From NCBI GenBank assembly GCA_016508695.1, contig VNKQ01000007.1, positions 1,973,499 through 2,037,498 of the forward strand: a stretch of DNA of 64,000 bases, written 5' to 3'. Shown here in pieces: positions 35,235 to 47,143 of this stretch (position 1 is its first letter; each line of letters begins with the position of its first letter). The notes beneath the pieces are model-generated. The model was not told where the DNA came from. It saw only the letters and a program-made list of their open reading frames with translations, and did not search any database. A program made the position numbers and the translations under genes. The DNA comes from Hyphodiscus hymeniophilus (Eukaryota; Ascomycota; Leotiomycetes; Helotiales; Hyphodiscaceae).

Positions 35235-36944
35235 ATGATCAACCTAATCATTTTTTCTTCTGGCTTCGCAATATCGCTGTTTGCTGTCGCACGAATCCTT
35301 CGTACAAGATCGCTGCTGAATAAGTTCAACGGCCCTTTCCTAGCATCAATCACAGATCTTTGGAAAGCTTGGTACGTGCTAAGACACTCGCAACAGCCAA
35401 TGTATGTCGATGTACATAATAAATATGGCGATGTTGTCCGTATCGGGCCCAAGGAACTTTCATTCTCTGATCCGGCTGCTCTGGTTGATATTTATGGAGA
35501 CCATGGAACTACTCAAAAGGTATCATCAGCACGAAATGCTTGCTTGAGCGAATGGAACGTCGACTAATATCTATGGGCGCAGTCTAATGCATATGGGGCA
35601 ATGGCTGGACCTTCAGATGAACTCTTTACCAGTCTAGACACAGAATGGCATAATCGCGAACGGAGCGTCGTCTCTTCCGCCTATTCTAATTCCGAAGGGC
35701 TGCATGAGCGTGTAGTAGATGAGAATATTAACCGGCTCATCCAGCATTTAAACAGACTCATTTCGAATCAAGGCCTTGAAGCAAATATCAAGATCATGGA
35801 GTGCATGACGTTTTTCGACATGGGAGTACTTTACGAGAGAAATTTGGGAAAACAGGTTGGTTTCGTCGAAGAGGGAAGAGATGTCAATGGTATTATTTCT
35901 AGTATTGACAGCATGCTGTCAATACCAATATTACTGGCAAGTATGGGGGTTTCTGAATAATAAGATGTTATCCTAATGGAATGATAGTCGTTCCGTGCCC
36001 CAATCCTAGATCGACTAAGGAAAAGCCCCCCTTTGTTATGGCCTTGCAAACATCTATGGTCTGATGGACAAGATGCGTACTCTGATATTGTGGAGAAAGA
36101 TTATGCCGTGTACCTTGACGCACAAAAACCTCAGAACTATGGGGACGAACGGGTAGAAACATTGACAGATGCATTTCTCAAAATTAAACAGTCCGGATTC
36201 AACCCCAAACCTCATAGTACCATGCTCTTTGCCGCAGCCGGTAGGGCTAAGTAAGTCAAGCATCCCTACGACGTTGGAATGCTAATTCAACATGCAGCGC
36301 AACGGTGTTAAGCTTTATTTTTGAAGATCTGCTCAACAACCCACACTGTTATCAAAAACTGCAAAAAGAGCTCGACACTCTAAGCCCCACGAACAATCTC
36401 ATCCCATATGCTATAGCAAGAAAGCTTCCATATTTGAACGCAGTGATCTTCGAGTCCATGAGATGCCACACGATCTCGCGGCTACCCTGGTTACGGAAAA
36501 CACCCGAGGGTGGTCTTTGGATCAGCGGTCGCTGGGTGCCACCCGGGATTGACGTTAGCATTTGTGCATCTGCCGTGTACTCAAACAAAAGAGTATTCGG
36601 AAATGACGCCAATACCTTTAACCCGGAACGATGGTTGGATAAAGAGAAGGCGAAAAAAATGCGGAAGACTATGAAGAGATTCGGGATGAAGCCATATACT
36701 TGTCCTGGCAAGCATTTTGCCTTGATAGAGATCTTCAAGTTGGTACCAACTCTTTTAAGAGAGTTTGTGGTGAGTCTACCACCCTAACAAAGTTAAAGCG
36801 CTGACAGATGTATAGTTTGATCTGGTAGAACCAAGGAGGACATCGACCCTTGCAGGAGGAGTATTTGCTTTTCCTACCAACTTGATCACGACGATAACAA
36901 AGCACAACGTTAAAGGAGTAGGTTCACAGTCCGTAGAGTCATGA
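35235..36944 (+). CDS. Cytochrome P450 with an altered haem-binding loop
   Basis: Five exons: 35235-35519, 35583-35936, 35988-36250, 36298-36769 and 36816-36944, about 500 aa. Intron 2 fits best as a GC-AG intron (gcaagt donor at 35937, 51 bp); a GT donor at 35949 would leave a 39-bp intron. An N-terminal membrane anchor (MINLIIFSSGFAISLFAVA) is present. The ExxR motif (ESMR, Glu353/Arg356) and NPERW are intact, as is the proximal Cys436. In the haem loop FGMKPYTCPGK, the canonical FGxGxRxCxG glycine is Lys and the Arg is Tyr. The I-helix region (FAAAGRANATVL) lacks the usual acid-Thr pair. It would be an ER-bound monooxygenase if active; the altered loop raises doubt. It resembles pisatin-demethylase-type fungal P450s. 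Confidence 0.85.
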
Positions 36945-37639
36945 TAGTAATCAATTTGCGGCAGGGGTCAGGAAAAATTGAGGGTGTGAGCCCCATAGTG
37001 TTTGTTTGACTGCCTTGCAGGAAGGAGCATGGATTGTTCGACCACTAATGATTATGCGTGATATGGCTCAAGAGTCAAGACTTAAGGGTATCAGATCTCA
37101 AGAAAACTATCGTTATTATTCCAGCGAGACCGAGGCAGTAAGTTGCAGGCTCTGGAGTATGAAGGGTAGGGTGCGCCAAGATAAGCGTAGCGAAGGATAG
37201 CACTTTAGGGGCCGTACAAGGAGCAGAGCAATAAGGGGCAAAAGATAAACATGGAGGTAGTTGAAAGTGGGATTTCACTCGTGAATAAGGGTTATATGGG
37301 CTTTTTAAAGCCTTTGAAAGGGCCCGTGAGGTACTACATCCACGAGTATTATTCTTATTTCTCAACAATAAAAACAGATTGTTCGTAGAGCGTCTGTTTA
37401 GTATTCCAATATCCAAGGGCATGATCATTTTTGCTTAGATCCGGACTCAACTCTGTTCAACCCTGAGCCATAATGTGATGTAAAGTCACAAGCTTGGAAT
37501 TGAACATTGTAAAATAATAGTAGAAGAGTGGCATATGCAGTGCCATGTTCAGCTCTACATACAAGGCAAGCAACTACAGACAGCCGGAATTATATTCTCT
37601 TTTACTGTGTCTTTGTTCATCAGACCTCGAAAACCAGTC
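36945..37639. other. Intergenic region containing a dispersed repeat
   Basis: About 700 bp between two genes that converge (P450 rightward, dioxygenase leftward). Repeat copy B occupies 37065-37290. No gene was recognised. Confidence 0.5.
37065..37290 (+). repeat. Dispersed repeat, copy B
   Basis: Partner of the repeat at 32039-32272, same orientation and similar length, with matching blocks listed there. A 15-base fragment of the same core (gataagcgtagcgag) also occurs at about 39425, which may be a third remnant or chance. Confidence 0.7.
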
Positions 37640-38697
37640 TTAATGAAGACGCTCTCTCTTCTCGCCCTCATCTAGTAACAGATTTCTGGGGTCCTCGTAA
37701 TCCACCCAGCCTAGCCATGGCATTGAAACATTGTAGCCGACAATCCCCTGTAGAGTCCTGTCATATTGCTTCAGACTTTTTAATGAGTTTGCCAGAAACT
37801 GATTTTCTTCCTAGATCAATAATATGTCAGCACTATTCGATCTATCGTACCACGAGCACAATAGGTATAAATAAGCTTAAATTCTATTACCTGTCGGAAA
37901 ATACCCTTGGTCATAAAACAGCTAAAGACCAAACGCTCCTGATCAATCGTAGTATTTGCGCTCCCACCGTGGTACGCGCTGGCTAACATCATGAAACCAT
38001 CTCCGGGCTCCAGTTCTGCGTAGTAGCACAATTCCTCATTGGGCGGCTGCGTTATAGGCCAGAGGTGACTGCGTGGGATGAATCTAGTCGCCCCATTCGC
38101 CTTGGTCGTCTTTTTCCCAGCAACAAAGAAACCGAGAGCACAATCCCGTCCGATGGTATAATCTTCATGCGAAGCAAGGCTGGGCAGTTCGTTGTGGAAA
38201 TTCTGGTCATCTCGATGTAACTCTTGCCGAGCCGCGCCTGGTGCGATAGAAAAGACAATGGTGTTGTTGACTTGTGGTGGCGATACACTTACCTCAAGCT
38301 TTTGCCCGAGGTAATGCTTGTGGGTTGAGGTCAAGAGGGTATTGCTGACAGTCTGGTACAAGCTGTTGCCCAGCACTGACTTCGTAAACCTGGGCGACTT
38401 CTCAACTAGTCCCGTGACTCTGCGAGTCTCAGGCGGAAAAAACTCGCCTTCCCATGGCTGGTCTTTCAGGATATGTGGTCTGACATCGCGAGTGATCTCT
38501 GCAATGTGGTCTGGACTAACGATACCACGTATAACGCAACCTCCGTTCTTTATCAACGATTTTGTAACTTTCTCGGGGGTAGCAGTCCGAGAGTCAAAGA
38601 TATCCACCACAGCAGCTCTGGAGTCTTTGGCGAGGTGCACTGGAAAGCCTTCCACTGGCTTATCAGCGTGTGGCTCCTGTGATTTGCTGGGTGACAT
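37640..38697 (-). CDS. Phytanoyl-CoA-dioxygenase-family Fe(II)/2-oxoglutarate oxygenase, paralogue 1
   Basis: Two exons, 38697-37891 and 37810-37640, with an 80-bp intron; 325 aa. Iron ligands are His161 and Asp163 in ELHRDDQ and His243 in AYHGGSANTT, with Arg255 in QERLVFSC as the 2-oxoglutarate anchor. Other family blocks are SPPQVNNTIVFSIAPG and FFVAGKKTTKANGATRF. The C-terminus GYNVSMPWLGWVDYEDPRN matches the paralogue at 50922-52085. Fungal relatives of this type oxidise small molecules (meroterpenoids, indole alkaloids), not phytanoyl-CoA. The substrate is not deducible here. The gene is divergent from the Zn2Cys6 factor at 40280. Confidence 0.92.
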
Positions 38698-40279
38698 TTC
38701 AATGATTCAAATGCGTCGCAGCGGCTATCGTGGGTCGCAGTTCTGGAACAGGTAGATAGCTTTCCTGTAATCTGGGCTCCAGAGATAATGAACGAAGCGC
38801 TTGGTGAGCGTGTTAGAGATCTGGATATTTCGACGAGTCTTGTCAAGTCAAATTTGTCGAGCTTATCTTATCAGAGTCGAGTATTTGTACTGTATGCCAG
38901 GTCGAAAAGTCGTATAAGTGACCTGATCATTCATCGCTCATTCAAGTCTTTAGTTACATTCCTAGCTGCTCACAGTTTTAGAGTGAGTTCTTTCGAGTAA
39001 AGCGGAGTCCATTGGGGCTCTGTTTTGCATGGCCTACGGCGACTATGGCTCGCGGGATTGAACATCTATCCCAAGGGGCCGCGGAATCGCCGAGCAGGCG
39101 CCGAGCTGTGGATGAACACAACGTTCATCCCCCACGTTTGCGTTTGGGGCACCCGTTAATCGGCCATGTTCGGTGCCACCTCCTCTTTTCTTAGCGTGCT
39201 CTATCTCATCTCCCTTGGATCGTCAACGCCTGCAACGGCTGCAGTGCAAATCCCACCTTTGTGAATCCCCTTTCCCACCCATCATTAGGATTTCTCCTCT
39301 ACATTGTGTATCGCTTGTTTCGCAACAATCATACCGGGCAGACGGAAGAATTAAGATCTCAATGGATTGGCTTGAGGCCGGATACTCATGGGTTTCGTTG
39401 TGTTTCAATGCCCAATCTCTTGCTTGATAAGCGTAGCGAGCCTCTGCGAATGTGGTTGCAGGAGAGTCTAGTAGCTTTGCGGCAATAAAGTGCTCTTATA
39501 AAGACAGTGAACGATTGAAGGACCAGAATAAGAACTTAAGAACTGGAATAGATAGTGAGAGGTATTATCCCGAGTAGTAGAGCATGATAGATTGGGAAAG
39601 AGTCAAATGGCCTCTATGTATTAGGTCTAGATGGCAAACGAGTTGGAGTAGCAAAGAAATAGCAATTTAAGTAAAGTTGTTATCTTTGCTCTGTGGAACT
39701 AATTATGCCTTGTCCATTTGAATTGATTAACGTACTCTAAGTATGGATGCAGCTCGGCCATTTTCACTTAACCTTAGAGTTGAAAAAGATTACGAGTAAA
39801 AGGCCTGGTCTCGGACAATCAAGGGTTAATCGTAAGTGGATTCATATTAAGACTATCTATTTCTCATCTTTAGGTGGTTTGATTAAAACTATTTGATTCC
39901 AAAACTCCACGTCAAGCAGTCTCTTCATCCAAAGACTGTATATACTTCAGCGCTGGTCAGCATAGCACCGTTATATAATGTAGCGTCTACTGTAAGCCGA
40001 CACCGGTTTCCTACCCACCTATCATGGATTTACACACCCGACCGAGGAGACTATCATGATAATCAAATGCACCTTCATTGGTTCGCGCATCTTGGGAAAG
40101 ACTATGCGGGGTAAGCTAGAGCTATTCGGTAGCTGGTTATCTTGGTAGCGCATTTTTCCTCAAATCAGGTTCAATCAATAATCCCCATCAGCTGTGCTAT
40201 ATAAAACATGTACCGGCAGCATGGGTTACTAGCAAATGTACCTTATTGCTACTTCAATCCGAACCGATTGGGACATCCA
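38698..40279. promoter_or_regulatory. Divergent intergenic region between dioxygenase 1 and a Zn2Cys6 factor
   Basis: 1.6 kb that should contain both promoters. A tatataaaa element at 40198-40206 sits about 75 bp before the transcription factor start codon. A plus-strand frame at 39261-39488 has no recognised domain. The area otherwise shows nothing distinct. Confidence 0.45.
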
Positions 40280-42348
40280 ATGAGTATGACTTCGATTCCA
40301 CCGAGAAAAGGTAAATAATTCTAATGCTCGATGTCGTGGTTCAATGCTCAATGCTACGCAGAGCCTTCACGCGCATGCAAAAATTGCCATACTCGAAAGA
40401 TCAAATGTGATCTTACAACACACAAGGCCTCAGCCTGCTCAAACTGCCGGTCGCTCAACCTCGCCTGTCGCGAACACCAACCACGGAGGAGACAGATTCG
40501 AGCGTTATCGAGAGATGACAATGCTCCTCTTTCATCAAATCACTCATCGATTGAGGCCTCGCCGGAAAACGTCTCGTCGGTCGAACACCGCGATGCCTAC
40601 GAAAGATATGCCACGCTTGGCCCCGGTGATGATCGCCCCATTCAGATCAAAATGGCAGGCAATACGTCGTTCAAGGACTTGAGTAGGGACGACTCCGTTC
40701 TCCTTTCGTTTCTTACCCAGAACTTCGAGGAGTGCCAGGCCATCGAAGAATATCAAGTCACGTTCGTTGATGATGCCAGCCCTAGTAGGTTTCTCGGGCC
40801 AGAGTTAGGCTCTGAAGGATTCGAGAAAGATGTGTACCACTATAGAGATGCACCGTTCGTGAGACGGGTCGCTGGAAGCATTCCAAAATCTATCACTGCC
40901 GCCGAAATCTCAACACTCTCATCCTACGGCTCATTCACTCTACCTAGTCGCCACATCATAAGTGTTTTTACTCAGTCCTTCTTCGACAGAGTGTATCCTA
41001 TTTTTCCCATTATCGATGAAAGCAAGACTCTCGACCATCTAAACTCTATACTAGGTGGCAATGTGCAGCAACCAATAGTGCCATTGTTGTTGTTACAAAC
41101 GATATTGTTGGCTGGCGCTGCTTTTTTTCGCAATGAAAAACTAGCTTTGCCGCAAGATGAGATTCTAGCACGCCTACATGGACGTGCGAAAACATTAATC
41201 AATGTTGGTTTCGAGCAGGATCGTCTTACCCTTGTGCAAGTGTATCTGCTATTGAGCACTTACAACTCTGACTCTAACGACGATACTCTTCATAATGGGT
41301 GGCTGCCAGTGGGAAGTGCTGTACGAATAGCTCAGGGCCTTGGCATGCACCGCAATCTGGGAAGAGCAAAAGCCAGCATGAGCATGAGAAGGCAATGGAA
41401 GAGGATATGGTGGACTCTGTTTCTGCACGACACCATGGTCTCCTTCTCTTGGGGACGACCACGCGCCATGTTTGTCCTGTATCCCATTTCTTACGCTCAT
41501 TGATGCTAATCCGTATATTCAGTCATGTAGCTGACTTCGATGTCACCGAACTCACCGAAGAAGACCTTCTCTCTACCAGGCCGGGCGCTCTTCCCCGGAC
41601 AGAGCATACGCATGTTTTCCTGTCACTCTGCAATCTCAGTATTATTCTCACAGAGTGGATGGACATGTCACGTCCGAGGGGAATCCCATCAGAACAAAAC
41701 GCGGGCGGCTTCGAGAAGCTCTTGCGTAAGCTCCTTGATTGGCACGACGGTCTCCATGCAATGCTGAGAGAGCCACAAGGGGGACATTACACCCTGTGGA
41801 CCGCGACAATCCATGTCACCTACCATGCCGCACTTATCAGGTTCACTGAAAAAGTGCACCAAAATCGCACAATGGTATTGCGGTCAGCCCAAAGTATATT
41901 GAGTATATGCAGAAGCCTTGACCAGCAAAATCTGCTAGAATCAATATGGAACCATGGTGTCTTCGCTATGATGCTAGCTGCAGCACGATTTGCTCGCGAA
42001 CTCATCGATGTGGATAATGATTCAAGCCTCCGAGGGTTCACGAGCTTGCAGGAAATCCTGCCATTGTTTGTTCGTCTCACGCCACGTTCATCCATGGCGA
42101 GTCAAAATGTAATATTGTACTCCGCGCTATTGGAGAAGAAGGTTGAAGCGATGAAAGTGGGCGTTGATATTCGTACTCATATGGGTCTCAAGAGTAAGAC
42201 CCTGTCGCATGATTCAGATCTTTGGGGATGGATGATGAGTGAGGCGGCAATCGATTCATCGATGGAATTATATGATCTCCCTAACGATTTTCTGGCCTCG
42301 CTGCCGATTGATCCTTCCATCATACCAGGTCATAGCTCGCAATATTAG
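40280..42348 (+). CDS. Zn2Cys6 fungal transcription factor
   Basis: Three exons: 40280-40310, 40362-41478 and 41523-42348, giving 657 aa. The first 51-bp intron was inferred because it joins MSMTSIPPRK directly to EPSRACKNCHTRKIKCD, the usual spacing before the zinc cluster. Starting at the ATG inside that intron (40331) would give a less typical N-terminus. The cluster is C-x2-C-x6-C-x9-C-x2-C-x6-C (ACKNC..KCD..ACSNCRSLNLAC). The fungal transcription factor regulatory domain follows, with the recognisable VGSAVRIAQGLGMHRNL and RRQWKRIWWTLFLHD blocks. It is probably a pathway regulator for the neighbouring accessory genes, by position only. The second intron uses a gtatcc donor, chosen on phase. 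Confidence 0.92.
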
Positions 42349-43033
42349 CGATTGATATTGGGTCTTCACCTCCATCATCGAAATGATATCCACCCGCAGC
42401 TATACAATTCTTGTCTTCATGTCTGGCTCTGTTCTCGCACATTCGAACGAAATGCTGGTTGTGCCTCGCACTCCTCGCACAATCGACCCTTTGTCCAAAA
42501 TGGTTCGTTGCGCTGTCTCGCTCGTCTTCCTGCGTTCAGGCATTCCAACGTGGAATTATAGTCGTAAAGTAACTGCTCCAAACCTACGCACCGCTCATGA
42601 TTTGGTAGAACTACTTGATACCACTACTCCACGCCCACTCAGCTGCCGTTATCTATGAAACGCCGTGACTGGCCGGTCATGAATGGGGGGAGAAGGGGGG
42701 GGAAGCGGATCCACTCTCCTCCAATCAACGTGCACGACTATGCCTCTAGAACGAAGCCCCAGCCACTCTTTACTTCCCTCACTTTGCTTTCGGAACGATT
42801 CTTTTAATATCTAGGCGAGTTCTTCATCCCTCGGTCCTTTAACGGAACGCGAGGGAGGATAGCCATGTATTCTTCTCAATAGAATGTTCAATTTAAACCT
42901 TCATACGGTATGGGGTCTTCGGATACTTCACATATAAGAATACGCTCCTTTCACGGAATCCTCATTTCTTCAAGTACTCTTCAAATTTAACCCATCGCAT
43001 TCAGTATTCCCTTTACCTTCTACACCGAACAGT
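42349..43033. other. Intergenic region
   Basis: About 680 bp. A plus-strand frame at 42383-42658 has no recognised domain. The right end holds the RidA promoter, with a catataaga TATA-like element about 105 bp before its ATG. Confidence 0.45.
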
Positions 43034-43450
43034 ATGTCAGCCACCCAGTTTTTCCAGCCCGAAGGACTCATTGGCGAAGCCTGCCAAAGGACCGGATTTT
43101 CAAACGCAGCCGTCCTCCCAGCCAATGCAAAACTCGTGGTTACTGCAGGTCAAGCAGGGATGGATCTGGGAACTGGGAAGCTCGTAGTCAGCTCAGATGC
43201 TGCTCAGATTGAGGCTGCATTTGACTGCGTCGATGCCAGTCTTAAAGCTGCGGGTGTATCCGATGGTCTTGCTTCCGCGCATAAAATGGTTAGCTACATG
43301 ATCGATTGTCGGAACGAGCCTCTCATGATGGAAATTTGGAGGAGAAGATATCCAAACAGGCGCCCAACTTGGACTTGCATTGGTGTCTCGAACATGTGTG
43401 CGCAAGGAATGATCGTTGAGATTCAAGGCGAGGCTGTCTTGTCTTATTAG
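43034..43450 (+). CDS. RidA/YjgF/UK114-family protein
   Basis: Intronless, 138 aa, a normal length for the family. It starts MSATQFFQPEGLIGEACQRT and contains the AGQAGMDLGTG and IEAAFDCVDASLKAAG blocks and the C-terminal WTCIGVSNMCAQGMIVEIQG. The conserved arginine that binds the substrate carboxylate in canonical RidA (usually in a P-x-R-x-x motif) lies in the RRPTW stretch, but is not clearly aligned. Canonical RidA hydrolyses reactive enamine/imine intermediates to ketones and ammonia. Paralogues in fungal gene clusters act on dedicated substrates. Its position beside an amidase, a formamidase-like gene and oxygenases suggests handling of an imine product, which is inference. Confidence 0.88.
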   Translation: MSATQFFQPEGLIGEACQRTGFSNAAVLPANAKLVVTAGQAGMDLGTGKLVVSSDAAQIEAAFDCVDASLKAAGVSDGLASAHKMVSYMIDCRNEPLMMEIWRRRYPNRRPTWTCIGVSNMCAQGMIVEIQGEAVLSY

Positions 43451-43717
43451 GGATGGTCATGGGGGATAGATTTGGTGTTGACTCTAGGCTGTATTCGAGG
43501 GTCGGGGTGATGTACTTGTACAAGTATGCATAGAACGAGGGGAGAATATTACAACCAATTTGACGTTCACGTGAGAGATGAATAAAAGGGCAGTTTTATT
43601 TCCATATGTGATTTATGCTGTGCTGTTTTCAGGTGCCGAGTTCAAGTGCTGCATCGTGTAGCACGACTCGCTAGAAGCTCCACGCTCGCAGAATCTAGGA
43701 AAATCTTTGATATTATA

Positions 43718-43792
43718 TAGTAGTATTCGGGTTAAATTTATTTTCGCGATTTTTCCCGTGTGCCCGCACTACTAAAAATTTGAGCCCCAAAT
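43718..43792 (+). repeat. Left terminal inverted repeat of the TIR element
   Basis: Matches the reverse complement of 47145-47218 over about 75 bases with one substitution and a one-base indel. It includes the block cgcgatttttcccgtgtgcc. Confidence 0.93.
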
Positions 43793-44548
43793 TTACTTAA
43801 ACTAGTGATAACTCTATAACGCAACGCTTAATTAAGTCGGTATATGGCTTAAAATACTCCTATTAATTAATACTTTCTAACCCTTAAAAGAATAGGTTTA
43901 ATATATAGTTATTCCCTTACCGTCGTAGTAAAAGCCTCGATCCGGATATACCTTGTACGTAATATAGATAAACCTAATTAGAATAGAATTACAATTGCGT
44001 TTGATATTATTACGGTCACAATACGCAATATATATAAGAAGATAAAGCAAGAGATAGTATTTAGAGAAGCTATTAATCGCAATATACTTAGTCCCCCTCT
44101 TACCTTAATTGCGGAAATAGTTAAGTCGGTAGCTTACTTAATAAGTATTATACTAGTTATATATTAAGACGAAATCGCCGAATTTCTTTATAATATATAC
44201 GCTATTCGAGTCATTTAACCCACTATATTAAAACTATTAAAACGTATTGATATTACACGCAAGAAGTTAAGTGTAAAGCTAAAGTAAAGAAGTAAAGAAC
44301 TTCGATTTAATTATTAATATTAACTCCGTATATTCTAGGTAGACTAACTAGTATATATCGACGAGTATAAGAGTAATAATCGAACTAGAAATCGTCGATT
44401 TGGGTACTCTTAATGTAATATACGTATAGTAGTAGAAGAGTAGTTAGTTAGAAAGAAGAGGGTTTAAGTACTACTTGTATATTCCCTTAAGGGGGTAATT
44501 GACTCTATATTATTCTATAGCTCTTATACTACTAATATATTTCGTTAT

Positions 44549-44815
44549 TTTGTTATTAACGACCTTCTTAACGTTATAAACCTATTCTCAATAAAGTACT
44601 TAGTATTAATAATAGACAACGCTAAGTTTTATTATACTTACGTTAATAAGATCAAATATATATACTATACAAAGGGGGTTATTATATTCTTCTTATCTCT
44701 CTATTCTCTAGATTTTAACCCTATCGAAGAGTTCTTTAGTAAATTCAAGGCTTTTATTAAACGTACTTATTATATAAAACATCGTCGATTCGCGGATTAC
44801 TAGGAATATATTATA
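44549..44815 (+). pseudogene. Transposase (DDE) fragment, decayed
   Basis: One plus-strand frame reads through the catalytic-core remnants IDNAKFYY and SLDFNPIEEFFSKFKAFIKR, then meets TAG and TAA stops. Upstream homologous sequence, including the first catalytic Asp, is obscured by stops. It belongs to the Tc1/mariner-like superfamily by these motifs; the exact family (for example pogo/Fot-like) is not determined. Confidence 0.8.
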
Positions 44816-47143
44816 TAAGTAGTTAATTAAGTTAGAATAAGGGAAAAGGCAAAAGCAAATGCCCGCGGGTACTTTCGTTATACTAGAGTCCCTAACGTAC
44901 TAGACAATTAAGTATAGTTTACTATACAAATACTAAGAAAGGAAGGGAAGAAACATTTAAGTATAATCCTTTACTTTAAGTGGGTTATTAGGTAAGGATA
45001 TAGAGTTAGTAGGCGGGAAATTTCCGTCGGTTAGTTTATACTTATTATTTAATTAGTTTGAATAATTTAATTAAACTTTTATCAGATATCAATTCTTTAT
45101 TTATTTAGTACTTTTAATACTTAATTTGAGTTTAATAAAATGCGTGGTTATTTAATTATTAAGACTTCCCTAAGTACAAAAATTAAAGAACCCTAAGTAT
45201 ATTACCCCCCTTAAAATACTTAACTAACTTACGAAATCGAATAAAGGTAAATAAGAGAAAGAGAAACCAAGTACTTTAATTAGTCGGAAAGAGTATTCCG
45301 TACTTAAATTCCCCGATTCAAACTCAAAAGAAAGTCCGTATTACCTCTAACCCTACTTACTTAGCCCTTATACTATTCTTTGAACTTAGAGACAATATCT
45401 CGAATAAAAAGGGCGACTCCCTTATTCTTAATAAGTATTACAATTAATTTTATATTGTCTCTAGCTTCTTTTAACTTAATTCTACTCTTAATAAATCGTA
45501 AGAGGGAATACTAAATATCTATAAGTCGGCGGGTCCTAACCTTATTAATAACCCACTTCGACTATTCTTTTTATAGCTTTTGATTTTGCCTCTTAAGTAT
45601 AATAATCGATCGAAAAGGAAATAAAGGAGGCTAAGGAATTACTTCTTAAGTCGATAGTTATAATATTATTAGGGGATAGGGAAGTTGTGGCTAAGTAGTA
45701 TTATATGCCGAATACCCAAATTAAAGGGGCCTAAAGGGGGGCTAGAAACCTATTAAATAATAGGGAAGAGAGTATACTAAACGTTGTTTAAGTAACTCAA
45801 TCTTATATTTAAGCTTCTCTTATTTTATTTAATCGCGTAGGCGTTATAATTCGGCTTTAATTAAGGGAGTAGTCGTAATACTTATAGAAGTAATTAGAAC
45901 CCCTCCCCTCTTACTTACCCCCTTTATCGTCGCCTTGTTTATATACTTAGAGATCTCTATAAACGTACGATTACTAAGAAATAATTTATTTATATTATTA
46001 ATATAATATATTAACGCTTTGGCCTAGTTGCGTAAGTACTTGTCTTATAATATAAAGTGGGTTATAGGGTGGGTTTTTATAACGAAGTAGGCCTTCCCTA
46101 TTCCCCTATTTAAGTATATATTATTATTATACTTCTAGAATTTTTATAAAGACTTTATTATATATTTTAATGCGTCGGCTTAATTGTCTAATCGACTCTT
46201 TATACTTAGTATCTTATTTGTATAAGAGTAAGAGGGCCTAGGGAGGTAGTAAAAAGAGGGGGTAAATAGAGGAGGGGATAAGCCTATTAAACTATTATAA
46301 TTGTTAACGCTAGCAAGGTTAAGGTTAATATAACTTTACTATTATTTCCCACATTAAATTAAGCCTAGCTAAGCCTTTATTCCCTTTTTTATAATTAAAT
46401 TAGCGGTTTCTAAAAGTATAGGGGGTATAGTATCGCGGAGTCCTATAATAAGGAATTAATAGCGTATATATACTCGATTTGCTTTTCTAGGGCCACGAAA
46501 CTTTAAGATATCGAGAAAAGAGGTCTATTCCTTTTAATTATATATTAATTCGTCGTCTAGCTGCCTTTAAGTACTATATATTACCTTTTATCTTCTAAAA
46601 TAAAAGGGTATCCCCCCTAGGTACTATATCTTATATATATCTATTAATTTATTGTATTCCTTATCGATATCTAAGAAGCTAAGCTCTTCGAATATATTAT
46701 TAATATCGCGTATTATATAGAACTTGCTAATTTATAATAAGTCGTAATATATACTAACTTGGAATTCGATTTTATAAACCTTAAAGGGAGGGGGTTTAAT
46801 AACCTTAACGTCTATACTAATAATAGAGTCTACGTTAATAAGAGAAGTTATATTCGAAGAAGGCTTAGGTATAGTATTAACTTGTTCTTTAGTCTTATTC
46901 TTAATCGAATCGGCCTTCTTCTTAATAGGTTTTCTAGTGCGTTTAGATATAGGTTTTATAAGTAGATTTAACGCGTTACTACGTTAAGACTACCTCGTCT
47001 TTTTAAGAGACTTAATACTCGAATTAAAGCGTACCCTTTTCGCAAATCGAATAAGTATATTATATCTTTAATTTGTAATTATTAGATTTATAATTAGAGT
47101 TATAGTTGTTAAGTAATTCCTTAGTATAAGTTCGAGTGGGTAG

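Noticed and set aside
35949..35987. GT-AG version of P450 intron 2
   Set aside because: It would be only 39 bp with a weak gtttct donor; the gcaagt donor at 35937 gives a 51-bp intron and a strong consensus. Not excluded.
39261..39488. 75-codon plus-strand frame with a hydrophobic start
   Set aside because: No family match and no splice partners; could not be told apart from chance.
40331..40361. ATG at 40331 as the start of the Zn2Cys6 factor
   Set aside because: It lies in a well-formed 51-bp intron; the upstream exon 40280-40310 gives the usual short N-terminus directly before the cluster.
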